From contig NZ_KB889596.1 in assembly GCF_000372745.1 (NCBI RefSeq), positions 62,001 through 126,000 of the forward strand: a stretch of DNA of 64,000 nucleotides, read 5' to 3'. The notes beneath the pieces are model-generated. The model saw only the letters and a list, made by a program, of their open reading frames with translations, ran no database searches and was not told where the DNA came from. Source of the stretch: Embleya scabrispora DSM 41855. GTDB taxonomy: Bacteria; Actinomycetota; Actinomycetes; Streptomycetales; Streptomycetaceae. How positions within the stretch are numbered: position 1 is the stretch's first letter; the number at the start of each line of letters is the position of its first letter. The position numbers and the translations under genes are program-made. This document shows, piece by piece, positions 15,813 to 24,684 of this stretch.

Positions 15813-17393
15813 ATGTCCGCCGGCCCCAAATCCCTCGCCGCCATCGCCCTGCGCGCCAAGGACGGCATCGGCAACACCCGCGCCCGCGCCCACCGCATCA
15901 GCCACCACACCCGGGACACCTTCTCCCCCGTGTTCACTCTCAGCCGAGGTCTGAGCCGGCAATTCGCGTGGGCGCGCAACTGGTGGAAGAGCGCCTCGGC
16001 GGACCGGCGCAAGGCCGGTGCCGCCGCTGCCGCCGCGGTCCTGCTCGCCCTCTATTTCCTGCCCTATGCCCCGCTGATCGCGCTGCTCCTGGTCCTGGCC
16101 GGCGCCGCCTGGCTCGGCCGTGCCGAGAAGCCTCACCCCGATTCCGACGCCGATCCCATCGACGTCAAACTCCAGGCCGTCTACAACGGCCTGGTCCCCC
16201 ACTTCGCCGACGACCACGACCCCGCCCGGCTGTTCCACCCCGGCGGCCCGTACCGGAACGCCTTCCGACACTGGGAACTCGACGGCGACCGGATCGTCCG
16301 CCTCGAACTGACCTACAGCCCCTACTTCACCGACGACGACCCCGCCGCCCGGGCCCGGATCGAACGAGTGCTCCAAGCCAAGACCGGCCGCGGTCGCGAA
16401 TACCTCTACGAGTGGGACACCGAGAACAACCACCTCACCCTCGCCGCCCTGCCCCCGCTGCCCACGGCCGTACCCGCCCAGCAGTTCGTCACCGCGCCGC
16501 GCGAAATCCTGCTCGGCATCACCGACGCCGGCAGCACCAATCGGCGCATCCCCGTGCACGTGGACGACACCATCCGGCAACTCCCGCCCGTCATCTGGCG
16601 CACCGGCAGTCGCAGCACCGACCCGCACCTGCTCGCCGTCGCCGCCCCCGGCGCGGGCAAGTCCAACCTGCTGCGCACCATCGCCCTCCAGGCCGCCCGT
16701 GACGGCGACATCGTGGTCATCGACGGCAGCGGCTCCGGCGACTACGCGTGCCTGGCCGGCCGGCACAACATCCTGCGAATCGAGACCGGCTACCACGGTG
16801 CGCTGGAAACCCTGACCTGGCTGCGCCACGAGACCGAACGCCGGATCGCCGCCGTCACCTGCGCCAAGCAACACGGCACCCCGGTCCCGGACAACGCCCG
16901 CCGCCCGCTGTGGGTGATCCTCGACGAGATCACCGAACTCTCCGACCTCGCCGCCGGCCAGGGCACCACCGACCCCCAGGAACTGCTCGACCTCCCGCTG
17001 CGCCTGGGTCGCGCCGCGCACATCGGCGTGATCACCAGCGTCCGCCCCACCCACCTGGAGCGGCTGCGCCCCGCGCTGATCGCCGACACGCACGCCCGGG
17101 TCGTCCTGGGTCCGCTCGACCCGCAGACCACGCTCACCGTGCTGGGCGCCGGTCCCGGCGTCTCCGGCGGCGAGGACATGCCCCCCGGTCGCGGCTACGT
17201 CCGAATCGGCAACGGTCCCGTGGTGCGCATCCAGATCCCGCACACCCCCGACCCGCTGGAGGAGGACACCCCGGAGGCCGAGCGCCGGCGCCTGCTCGCG
17301 CTCCTGCCCCGACACACCGACGCCCTCCCCGTCGCCGTGCCCTCGATCTCGCTCGCCAAGGCACCCGAACGCGAGCCCGAACCCACCGGCTGA
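15813..17393 (+). CDS. FtsK/SpoIIIE-type AAA ATPase
   Basis: 526-residue membrane-linked ATPase. After a basic N-terminus comes one hydrophobic hairpin (residues 69-101), then a linker domain and an FtsK-like motor with Walker A APGAGKSN at 278-285 and Walker B VILDEITEL around Asp371/Glu372. It lacks the C-terminal gamma winged helix of FtsK. GGAG precedes the ATG at 15813; the longer open frame crosses the inverted repeat. Proteins of this size in streptomycetes include double-stranded DNA translocases such as Tra of conjugative elements and chromosomal relatives of unknown role. DNA translocation at the membrane is the likeliest activity. Confidence 0.88.
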   Translation: MSAGPKSLAAIALRAKDGIGNTRARAHRISHHTRDTFSPVFTLSRGLSRQFAWARNWWKSASADRRKAGAAAAAAVLLALYFLPYAPLIALLLVLAGAAWLGRAEKPHPDSDADPIDVKLQAVYNGLVPHFADDHDPARLFHPGGPYRNAFRHWELDGDRIVRLELTYSPYFTDDDPAARARIERVLQAKTGRGREYLYEWDTENNHLTLAALPPLPTAVPAQQFVTAPREILLGITDAGSTNRRIPVHVDDTIRQLPPVIWRTGSRSTDPHLLAVAAPGAGKSNLLRTIALQAARDGDIVVIDGSGSGDYACLAGRHNILRIETGYHGALETLTWLRHETERRIAAVTCAKQHGTPVPDNARRPLWVILDEITELSDLAAGQGTTDPQELLDLPLRLGRAAHIGVITSVRPTHLERLRPALIADTHARVVLGPLDPQTTLTVLGAGPGVSGGEDMPPGRGYVRIGNGPVVRIQIPHTPDPLEEDTPEAERRRLLALLPRHTDALPVAVPSISLAKAPEREPEPTG

Positions 17394-17470
17394 ACCCGGG
17401 CACGCCACCCGCGCCCCCTCTCGCGAAGACCCCGTGCGGGCTTGGCGGCAACCCCGTGACGCACCCGCGA

Positions 17471-17502
17471 AGGCCCTCCGGGCAGCCACGCCCGGGGGGC
17501 CT
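17471..17502. terminator. Hairpin terminator after ftsK-like gene
   Basis: AGGCCCTCCGGGC pairs with GCCCGGGGGGCCT (13 pairs, one T-G wobble) around a 6-base loop, 78 bases after the FtsK-like stop codon. No U-tract. Confidence 0.6.
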
Positions 17503-17606
17503 CGACGTGCGCCCGGCGCACCGGCAAATACCCAAAACGCACCACTCCGTCCCCACTCGCGCGCCATGATGGGGGCCCGCACCCCCACGGAGGACGTGGA
17601 CGCCCA

Positions 17607-20126
17607 GTGTTCGACCTCGCCAACTTCACCGTCAGCGACATGGTCGTGTGCAGCTCCGAACTGCGCCAGGTCACCGCCGACTCGGCCACCACCGAGGACG
17701 CCGCCCGCGCGATCGTGCAGCACCTGCGCACCACCTTCCGCGACCCGCACACCGGGGAGCCCCAACTCGTCCTCGTCCGCCTGTTCCAGACCATGCCCTG
17801 GCGCCACCTCACCCCCGACCTGGAACAGCGCGCGCTGCGCCGACAACCCGACCTCACCCCGCACCCCGATCTGCGCTGCCTCACCCTGTTGGCCACCATC
17901 GGCGACCAGCGCGACTGGTGCGACCGCACCCGATCGCGCCACCACCAGGTGGTCGCCTTCCCGAACGCGAACGCGGTCCGCCGGGCGCCGATGATCAGCG
18001 CCATGTTGGGCCAACTCGGGCTCACCGCCGAGGAGATCGTGGCCGGGCCGCTGCCCACCGACAACGAGTGGGACCGGCACGACATCCACCACATCCCGGA
18101 CGCGCTCGCCGACGACGCCGTCCCGGACAAGGAGTTCATCCGGGCGAGCGGCATAAAATCCGTGGTCGGCTACGCCGGCAAGCTGCCCGACGGCGAATTG
18201 TTCACGGTGCTGATGTTCACCCGCGTACACGTCCCGTCCCGGATCGCCGAACTCTTTCGCACCGTCGCCGTGTCCACCCGGTTGGCCCTGCTCCCGCTCA
18301 ACACCGCGCCGCTGTTCGCCGGCGGCCCCTCCCAGCACACCCCCACCACCCACGTGGCCGCCGCGCGCCTGGACGCCCTGGAACAACTCCTCGCCGCGCA
18401 CGAGGGCACCACCGCGCAACAGGCCCTGGTCGCCGAGGACGCCCGCGACCGGGTCCGCTCGCAACAGGAGCAACTGGCGCACAAGCAGCGTCGACTCGAC
18501 CAGGAAACCCGCATCGTCGAGACCCTCTACAGCGTCGGCCAAAAGCTCACCCGCGAACTCAACCTCGAACGCCTGGTCCAGGCCGCCACCGACGCCGCCA
18601 CTTCGGTGATCGCCGCCGAGCACGGCATCTTCCGCTACATCGACTACGACACCGGCGGCGTCGCGGACACCCGCTACGCGGTCACCAGCCCGGATCCGAC
18701 CCTGATCGACCGCCTGCCCCGGCCGCGGCCCTCCCTCGCCGCGCGCAGTCGACCGCAGACCACCACAGCGCCGCCGGTCACCGTGCGCCGCGGCGACCTC
18801 ACCGAGGATCCCGCCGCCGGCCGACTGCTGCCCTATCGGATCAGCGCCGACGGGCAGGCACCCGTACGCAGTCTGCTGACCATCCCGGTGACCACGGCCA
18901 CCGGCGAGGACCTCGGCGCGTTCTCGTTCTGCCACACCCGCGCCGACGTGTTCACCGAGCGCGACGAACAACTCGCCCTGGGCATCGCCGCGCAGGCCGC
19001 CACCGCGATCGAGAACGCCCGGCTGTTCCGCAGCGTCCGCGACACCGCCGTCGAACTCCAGCGCAGCCTGCTTCCGCAGGTCCCGCCCGACCTGGACGAA
19101 CTCAACATCGCCTTCCGCTACCTGCCCGGCGCCAAGGGCCAACAGGTCGGCGGCGACTGGTTCGACGTGATCCCGCTGTCGGCCGGCCGGATCGCCCTGG
19201 TGGTCGGCGACGTGATGGGCCGAGGTCTCCAAGCCGCCGCCGTGATGGGCCAACTCCGCGCCGCGGTGCGGGCGTACGCGGTGATGGACCTGCCGCCCGG
19301 ACAGGTGATGCGCCACCTCAACCGCCTGGTCACCGGGCTCGGCGGCGAGGACCAGATCATCACCTGCGTGTACGCGGTCTACGATCCCGGCGACGCCACC
19401 ATCCACTGGTCCAACGCCGGCCATCTGCCGCCCGCCCTGATCGGCGCCGACGGCAAGGTCGAACTCCTGGAGGACGACCTCGGCGTCCCGCTCGGCCTGG
19501 ACGGCACCACCTTCGACGACGCGGTGGTCGGCTTCGACACCGGCGACCAACTCCTGCTGTACACGGACGGCCTGGTCGAGTCGCACGACGCCTCGCTCAC
19601 CGACCGGCTCCAGGAACTGACCGAGCACATCGACAGCGCCACCGGCGGCGCCCACAACGTCGCCGATGTCGCCGACCTGCTCACCAAGACCATGCTCACC
19701 GGCCAGGAGCCCGACGACGTGGCGCTGCTGCTGGTGCGTGCCCGGCACAGCGTCGAGCGCACCGCGGGCCTGGATCTGCCACCCACGCCGCGCTCGGCCC
19801 GCGAGGCGCGCGACTTCGTCCGCGCCACGCTGGGCCGCTGGGAGCTGACCGACCACAGCGACACCACGTGCTCGGTGGTCACCGAACTCGTCTCCAACGC
19901 GGCCGAGCACGCCCGTACGCCGATGGAACTGCGGCTGCGCCACCACCCCGGCCGGCTGATCGTCGAGGTGGTCGACCACGACGGCCGGCTGCCCAAGGAG
20001 ATCGCCTCGCCCGGCCACGACGAACGACATCGGGGGCTGTGCATCGTGGCCGGTCTGACCACCGATTGGGGCGTGCGTCCCACCGACACCGGAAAGATCG
20101 TCTGGGCGGAGATCCGCGATCGTTGA
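17607..20126 (+). CDS. GAF-SpoIIE phosphatase-HATPase regulator
   Basis: 839-residue cytosolic signalling protein. An unassigned N-terminal region (about 1-240) and a helical linker (about 245-305) precede a GAF-like sensor (about 305-475). A PP2C/SpoIIE phosphatase follows, with GGDWFDV at 515-521, GDVMGRG near 534, TDGLVE near 652 and DDVALLLV near 702; its Asp residues bind Mn. The last 120 residues form an anti-sigma-type HATPase with N-box TELVSNAAEHA around 758. Such proteins phosphorylate or dephosphorylate anti-sigma antagonists in partner-switching networks. The GTG at 17607 is used; GGAGG lies 13 bases upstream, longer than usual. Having both enzyme activities in one chain suggests a self-contained switch. 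No antagonist gene is adjacent. Confidence 0.9.
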   Translation: MFDLANFTVSDMVVCSSELRQVTADSATTEDAARAIVQHLRTTFRDPHTGEPQLVLVRLFQTMPWRHLTPDLEQRALRRQPDLTPHPDLRCLTLLATIGDQRDWCDRTRSRHHQVVAFPNANAVRRAPMISAMLGQLGLTAEEIVAGPLPTDNEWDRHDIHHIPDALADDAVPDKEFIRASGIKSVVGYAGKLPDGELFTVLMFTRVHVPSRIAELFRTVAVSTRLALLPLNTAPLFAGGPSQHTPTTHVAAARLDALEQLLAAHEGTTAQQALVAEDARDRVRSQQEQLAHKQRRLDQETRIVETLYSVGQKLTRELNLERLVQAATDAATSVIAAEHGIFRYIDYDTGGVADTRYAVTSPDPTLIDRLPRPRPSLAARSRPQTTTAPPVTVRRGDLTEDPAAGRLLPYRISADGQAPVRSLLTIPVTTATGEDLGAFSFCHTRADVFTERDEQLALGIAAQAATAIENARLFRSVRDTAVELQRSLLPQVPPDLDELNIAFRYLPGAKGQQVGGDWFDVIPLSAGRIALVVGDVMGRGLQAAAVMGQLRAAVRAYAVMDLPPGQVMRHLNRLVTGLGGEDQIITCVYAVYDPGDATIHWSNAGHLPPALIGADGKVELLEDDLGVPLGLDGTTFDDAVVGFDTGDQLLLYTDGLVESHDASLTDRLQELTEHIDSATGGAHNVADVADLLTKTMLTGQEPDDVALLLVRARHSVERTAGLDLPPTPRSAREARDFVRATLGRWELTDHSDTTCSVVTELVSNAAEHARTPMELRLRHHPGRLIVEVVDHDGRLPKEIASPGHDERHRGLCIVAGLTTDWGVRPTDTGKIVWAEIRDR

Positions 20127-20336
20127 GGCCCGCCTCGCCCGCGGCCGTCGGGACCATCCGCCACACCCGCCCCACCCACACCGTGCCGGGCCGCCACGAG
20201 CCGGGCCGACGGGCGCCCCCGCCTTCGCTGTGCGTGGCGACGCGCGGACCGGGCAGGCTCACCTCGACGATTCCCGAGCCGACCAGGCGAGTTTTATGTC
20301 ACTTTCTCCCATTGATGTAATGAATCATCCGTTTTC

Positions 20337-20348
20337 GGGTAGCTACCC
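20337..20348. promoter_or_regulatory. Perfect 12-bp palindrome upstream of rbpA promoter
   Basis: GGGTAGCTACCC, fully self-complementary, 43 bases upstream of the sigma-R -35 element. It could be an operator or part of a second, upstream promoter region. No regulator is identified. Confidence 0.35.
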
Positions 20349-20390
20349 AACGTCACGAACCCCGGCTCCCCCCCACCGACCCCTCGGTCG

Positions 20391-20416
20391 GGAATCTTCG
20401 GGGCCCGTCACGCGTT
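20391..20416 (+). promoter_or_regulatory. Sigma-R-type promoter of rbpA
   Basis: GGAAT, an 18-base spacer and GTT match the sigma-R/SigH consensus GGAAT-N18-GTT exactly. The S. coelicolor rbpA gene is known to be under sigma-R control during thiol-oxidative stress, so the same wiring is expected here. Transcription would start near 20423, giving a leader of about 55 bases. Confidence 0.75.
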
Positions 20417-20478
20417 CTGCAAACGAACGAGACAGCAAGACCTGTCGATGTGGGTAGACAAGCCAGGAGGCACGATTC

Positions 20479-20853
20479 ATGAGTGAGCGAGCTCTCCGCG
20501 GCACACGCCTTGGCGCCACCAGCTACGAGACCGATCGCGGTATCGATCTGGCGCCGCGTCGCACCGTGGAATACGACTGCCCCAGGGGGCACCGCTTCGA
20601 GATGCCGTTCTCCGTCGAGGCGGAGATCCCCTCGACGTGGGAGTGCCGCAACTGCGGTGCGGTCGCGCAGTTGGTGGACGGCACGCCGCCGGAGGAAAAG
20701 AAGAACAAGGCGACGCGTACACACTGGGACATGCTCATGGAGCGGCGTACCCGGGAAGAGCTGGAAGAGGTGCTCGCCGAGCGCCTCGCCGTGTTGCGGT
20801 CGGGTGGGATCAACCTCCACCACGATCCGCGCGACAACCGCAAGAGCGCCTGA
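20479..20853 (+). CDS. rbpA: RNA polymerase-binding protein RbpA
   Basis: 124-residue actinobacterial RNA polymerase-binding protein that stabilises open complexes formed with group 1 and 2 sigma factors. The zinc site Cys34, His38, Cys56, Cys59 is intact in YDCPRGH and WECRNCG. The N-terminal tail SERALRGTRLGATSYETD and the C-terminal sigma-interaction helix RRTREELEEVLAERLAVLR are typical. AGGAGG is eight bases before the ATG. A sigma-R promoter lies upstream and a very strong terminator hairpin follows. Identification is essentially certain. Confidence 0.98.
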   Translation: MSERALRGTRLGATSYETDRGIDLAPRRTVEYDCPRGHRFEMPFSVEAEIPSTWECRNCGAVAQLVDGTPPEEKKNKATRTHWDMLMERRTREELEEVLAERLAVLRSGGINLHHDPRDNRKSA

Positions 20854-20909
20854 GCGAGCACCGCGCGAGCCCGGTCCGGGCGCGTGCGGACCCCGTCGAC
20901 AGGTGGCAC

Positions 20910-20958
20910 CGACGCCCGGGGCGCCGACGATCTCACGATCGTGGCGCCCCGGGCGTCG
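20910..20958. terminator. Very strong bidirectional terminator after rbpA
   Basis: Perfect 16-base outer arms (20910-20925 with 20943-20958), one bulged G, then perfect 6-base inner arms ACGATC/GATCGT closing a TCAC loop: 22 base pairs in all. It lies between the convergent rbpA and fxsA genes and should stop transcription from both. Confidence 0.8.
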
Positions 20959-20995
20959 TGCCGTCTTCGGTCGAGCCGTATCCGAGCGTGCGCCC

Positions 20996-21556
20996 TCAGG
21001 GCAGCTCGCGCGGCGGCGGCGGGTCCTCGTCGCGGCGCACGTCCTGCGGGTCGATCACCTCGCCGCGCACGATCTTGCCGTCCGGGCGGTGGATCCGCGC
21101 CTCGCGCACCACGCCGGAGAAGCGCGGGCTGTTCGCCACCTTGGCGGCCACCACCGTGCCGATCAGTCGCCGGATCAGCGGCCGGGTGAACGGCAGCACG
21201 CACAGCAGGCCCAGCACGTCGGTGATGAACCCGGGGATGATCAGCAGGATGCCGCCCAGGATGACCACGCCCGCGTCGGCGGCGGCCCTGGTCACCTCCT
21301 TGCCCTGGGCCGCGAGCGCGGTCGGGTCGCTCTGGCCTTCGCGCTGCGCCTGTTCGCCGAGCTCACGAAGCCGGGTCAGCACCCGACGACCCTCGTAGCG
21401 GATCACCAGCGAGCCCAGCGCGATGCCGGCCAGGATCAGCAGGAAGGTCCGGCCGGCCCCGATGGCGCCGCCGACCCGGCTGATCACGTAGATCTCGGCC
21501 AGCGGCAGCGCGATGATCGGCAGGAGCTTGGCCGCTCGGCGCATCGGGGTACTCAC
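20996..21556 (-). CDS. fxsA: FxsA-family membrane protein
   Basis: 186-residue FxsA protein. Hydrophobic segments KLLPIIALPLAEIYVISRVG, TFLLILAGIALGSLVIRYEG and AGVVILGGILLIIPGFITDVLGLL match the family, including the GFITDVLG signature. E. coli FxsA affects phage F exclusion; its normal role is unclear. The GTG at 21556 begins four bases after the ppm stop codon, so fxsA is the last gene of a coupled lnt-ppm-fxsA set. The C-terminal tail is soluble and acidic/Pro-rich. An internal ATG at 21544 is a possible alternative start. Confidence 0.9.
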   Translation of the reverse strand: MSTPMRRAAKLLPIIALPLAEIYVISRVGGAIGAGRTFLLILAGIALGSLVIRYEGRRVLTRLRELGEQAQREGQSDPTALAAQGKEVTRAAADAGVVILGGILLIIPGFITDVLGLLCVLPFTRPLIRRLIGTVVAAKVANSPRFSGVVREARIHRPDGKIVRGEVIDPQDVRRDEDPPPPRELP

Positions 21557-21560
21557 GGAA

Positions 21561-22433
21561 TCACGTCCTCGGCGGGGTGCTACCGGTGGTGCCGGTAGTG
21601 CCGGCGGAGCCGGTGCCGTCGGTGCTCCCCGTGCCACCGGTGGCCTCGGGGTGGGCGTCGGCGGTCTCGGGGGTGCTCTCGTTCGGATACTTGCCCACCC
21701 GGCGGCCGACGCCCCACGCGGTGACTCGCCACAGCGCCTCGGCGACGATCGAGTTGCTCATCTTGCTGTTGCCGCGCTCGCGTTCGATGAAGGTGATCGG
21801 CACCTCCAGGACGCGGTAGCCCTTGCGGATCGCCCGCCAGGCCAGGTCCACCTGGAAGCAGTAGCCCTGCGAGGCGACCTCGTCCAGGCCGATGCCGAGC
21901 AGGGTGTCCTTGCGGAAGGCCCGGAAACCGCCGGTGACGTCGTGGATGTCGACGCCGAGCATCAGCCGCGAGTAGGTGCTGCCGCCCTTGGAGATGAGCT
22001 TGCGGTGGCCGGGCCAGTTGACCGCGCCGCCGCCGGGGACCCAGCGCGAGCCGAGCACCAGGTCCGCGTCGCGCACCGCTTCGAGCAGGCGCGGCAGTTG
22101 CTCGGGCTGGTGCGAGCCGTCCGCGTCCATCTCCACCAGGATGTCGTAGCCGCGGTCGATGCCCCAGCGGAAGCCCGCGATGTAGGCGGCGCCCAGGCCC
22201 TCCTTGCCGGCCCGGTGCATCACCTGGATGTGCGGGTCGTGCTCGGCGAGCGTGTCGGCGATGTCGCCGGTGCCGTCGGGGCTGTTGTCGTCGGCGATCA
22301 GCACGTCGACGTCGGGCACCGCGGCGCGCAGGCGGGCGACGATCGGCTCGATGTTCTCCGATTCGTTGTAGGTGGGGATGATGACGAGCACCTTGCCGAG
22401 ATCGGCGAAGCTGGTCTGCTCGCTGTCGGTCAC
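21561..22433 (-). CDS. ppm1: Polyprenol monophosphomannose synthase
   Basis: 290-residue GT2 glycosyltransferase that makes polyprenol-phosphate mannose, the donor for O-mannosylation of exported proteins and lipoglycans. Features are VLVIIPTYNESENIEPIVAR at the start, DDNSPDGTGD, the metal-binding DADGSHQPEQ, and QVDLAWRAIRKGYRV with ITFIERERGNSKM near the end. The C-terminal 35 residues are a Gly/Thr/Ser repeat tail (GTGSTDGTGSAGTTGTTGS) not needed for catalysis. The GTG at 22433 overlaps the lnt stop as GTGA, with AAGGAGA upstream. Mycobacterial Ppm1 fuses the two domains; here they remain separate genes, as in S. coelicolor. Confidence 0.94.
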   Translation of the reverse strand: MTDSEQTSFADLGKVLVIIPTYNESENIEPIVARLRAAVPDVDVLIADDNSPDGTGDIADTLAEHDPHIQVMHRAGKEGLGAAYIAGFRWGIDRGYDILVEMDADGSHQPEQLPRLLEAVRDADLVLGSRWVPGGGAVNWPGHRKLISKGGSTYSRLMLGVDIHDVTGGFRAFRKDTLLGIGLDEVASQGYCFQVDLAWRAIRKGYRVLEVPITFIERERGNSKMSNSIVAEALWRVTAWGVGRRVGKYPNESTPETADAHPEATGGTGSTDGTGSAGTTGTTGSTPPRT

Positions 22434-24199
22434 ATCATCTCCTTGATGGCGTTGGCGTCGGCGTGGGTGTCGACGCCGGCGTCGGCGGGGGTCGGCGGGA
22501 TGCCGGGGGTGGTGATCCAGGGCTTGCGTCGACGGCGGAGGATGCCGTACGCGCAGGCGAGAAGACCGACGATAGCCAGGATCCACTCGGGAGCCGAACC
22601 GAGTCGCGTGGCGAGTGTGCGGTCGTCGCGCAGCGGAACGTCCATGACCAGGGTGTCCGCGGTGAATTCGCGGGTGCGTTCGACCACTTTTCCGTCCGGC
22701 ATGACGATCGCGCTGATTCCGGAGGTGGCCGCGATCAGCACCGCGCGGCCGTGCTCGATCGCGCGCAGCCTGGACATCGCGAGTTGCTGCTCGGGCTGCC
22801 CGGTGCGGCCGTAGGTGGCGTTGTTGGTCTGTACGACCAGGACTCGGCCGCCGTGGGTGACGGCTTCGCGGGTGACGTTGTCGTAGGCGATCTCGAAGCA
22901 GATCACGTCGCCGATCCGGGCCGGGCCCAGTTGCATGACGCCGACGGTCTTGCCGGGGTAGAAGTCGCGCGGGACGCGTTCGAGCCGGCTGATGAACTTG
23001 GTGAGCAGTTCGCGCATCGGGATGTACTCGCCGAACGGCACCGGGTGGCGCTTGGTGTAGGAGGCGCCGGGGCCGGTGACCGGGTCCCACACGATGCCCT
23101 GGTTCTGGATGTGCGTGGCGTCGGGGCCGGCGACCAGGACGCCGGTGAGCACGGGGACGCCGATGTCCTTGACCGCGCCGTCGATGAGCGCGTACGCGTC
23201 GCGTTCCTCGAACGGGTTCAGGTCGGAGGAGTTCTCCGGCCAGATCACCAGTTCGGGCTTCTTCACCTTGCCCGCGCGCACGTCGGCGGCCAGCTTGTGG
23301 GTCTGCCGGACGTGGTTGTCCAGGACCGCGCGCCGTTGGCCGAGGAAGTCCAGGCCGGTGCGCGGGACGTTGCCCTGGATGACCGCGATGGTCGCGGTGT
23401 CGGGGCCGGCGGCGTCGCCTCCGGTGGGTATGGGGACCGCGTAGGCGCTCGCGGGGACGGCGATCGCCAGGCCGATGGCGCCCAGGGCCAACGGAACGGC
23501 GCTGCGCGGCGTACGAGCGCTCTCCGGGCCCTGCGGGCTCTCCGCGGCCGGAGCGTCGCCGGAACTCGCGTAGAGCCCGTACAGGCGCAGTGCGGCCCAG
23601 CCGAGCAGGGCGCCGGTGAGGGCGACGGCGAAGGTCACCCCGGGGGCGCCGGCGAGCGCGGCGATCGGGGTGAACGGCGTCGCGGTGTTGGCGAACGCCA
23701 GTCGGCCCCAGGGGAAGCCGCCGAACGGGACGCGGTCGCGCACCAGTTCCTCGGCGACCCACAGGCACGCGGTCCACAGCGGCCACAGTCGCAGTCGGCC
23801 GATCAGGGTCAGCGCGGCGGCCAACGCGGCGATGTACAGCGCCTGCACCACGGACAGCACGATCCACGCGTCCGGTCCCACCACCCGCAGCCACTTGAGC
23901 AGCCACAGCATGAACGGCAGGCCGAACAGCAGGCCGTAGCCGAAGCCGGTGCGGGTGCGCTGCCCGTGTACCGCGATGCCGAGCGCGGCGACCGCGAGGA
24001 TGCTCAGCGGCCAGATGTCGTAGGGCGGGAACGCGAGCGCGAGCAGCAGGCCGCTGACCAGTGCGGTGACCGGGCGGACGGGGCGGCGGTAGATGCTCAC
24101 GGCGGTGGCGCGGGTGCGGCGCAGACGCTGCTTGCGAGCGGGTGCCGGCTCCGGGGGCGACATGCCCTCGGGCACTGTGGTGCTGTCGAGCTGCGGCAC
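22430..24199 (-). CDS. lnt: Apolipoprotein N-acyltransferase
   Basis: 589-residue membrane enzyme that N-acylates the lipidated cysteine of lipoproteins. About eight hydrophobic helices in the first 270 residues lead to a nitrilase-like periplasmic domain with the catalytic triad Glu322 (VIWPENSS), Lys383 (YTKRHPVPFGEY) and Cys434 (DVICFEIAYD). A final helix near the C-terminus anchors the enzyme. The GTG at 24199 has GAGGGGG seven bases upstream. In actinobacteria the enzyme forms a complex with polyprenol-phosphate mannose synthase, matching the coupled downstream gene. All catalytic residues are present. Confidence 0.94.
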   Translation of the reverse strand: MPQLDSTTVPEGMSPPEPAPARKQRLRRTRATAVSIYRRPVRPVTALVSGLLLALAFPPYDIWPLSILAVAALGIAVHGQRTRTGFGYGLLFGLPFMLWLLKWLRVVGPDAWIVLSVVQALYIAALAAALTLIGRLRLWPLWTACLWVAEELVRDRVPFGGFPWGRLAFANTATPFTPIAALAGAPGVTFAVALTGALLGWAALRLYGLYASSGDAPAAESPQGPESARTPRSAVPLALGAIGLAIAVPASAYAVPIPTGGDAAGPDTATIAVIQGNVPRTGLDFLGQRRAVLDNHVRQTHKLAADVRAGKVKKPELVIWPENSSDLNPFEERDAYALIDGAVKDIGVPVLTGVLVAGPDATHIQNQGIVWDPVTGPGASYTKRHPVPFGEYIPMRELLTKFISRLERVPRDFYPGKTVGVMQLGPARIGDVICFEIAYDNVTREAVTHGGRVLVVQTNNATYGRTGQPEQQLAMSRLRAIEHGRAVLIAATSGISAIVMPDGKVVERTREFTADTLVMDVPLRDDRTLATRLGSAPEWILAIVGLLACAYGILRRRRKPWITTPGIPPTPADAGVDTHADANAIKEMM

Positions 24200-24279
24200 C
24201 GTGGGGCCCCCTCGCTGGGTCGTTGCGGATCGCTGCTGCCGCACGCGGCACGGAATTGCGCCGGTCGGGTGATGCAGTG

Positions 24280-24291
24280 ACGTTACAACGT
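24280..24291. promoter_or_regulatory. Symmetric site upstream of lnt
   Basis: ACGTTACAACGT has perfect 5-base arms around AC, 81 bases upstream of the lnt start, in the only AT-richer stretch of that leader. Candidate operator; binding protein unknown. Confidence 0.3.
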
Positions 24292-24684
24292 TCGAGGTGG
24301 GAGTTCGGTTTCGGCTCGTGCTCGGTGGTGGGGTGGTGACGGCGGGAGCTCGGTCGCCCTTCGGGCCGGCCCCGGACCGGCTGGCTGTCGGTCGCGGTGG
24401 TCGTTGTCTACTGGGCGACCGGGCTCCGCCGCGGTCCCACCTTCCGGCACGGGGTGTGCTCGCGTCCGGCGGGGCGGCTGCACGGGTGCCGCTCTGCCGT
24501 TCGTGGCCGCGTGGGGCGGCCTCCCGGGCGCGTGTCATGCCGGTTCCGGACCTGGCGCCCGGTGGCTGTGCCACCTGTGGCCCGGAGGCGTGCGCGTGCT
24601 CGGGGAGGGTGTTCTCCTGCCGGTCGTCCTGCGGTGGACCGGGTCGAACGTACTGGGCGATGCGGGCGCGGTGTCAACATCGCA

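Larger units (their letters stand above)
20127..20478. other. rbpA upstream region
   Basis: No gene is visible. From 20290 to 20350 the sequence is AT-rich and includes the perfect palindrome GGGTAGCTACCC (20337-20348), followed by the sigma-R type promoter at 20391-20416 and the AGGAGG ribosome-binding site at 20465-20470. Confidence 0.6.

Noticed and set aside
15792-20030. 1412-residue open frame on the minus strand
   Set aside because: It is antisense to the FtsK-like and GAF-SpoIIE genes, has extreme Gly/Ala/Arg/Val composition and no domain; long shadow frames are normal at this GC content.
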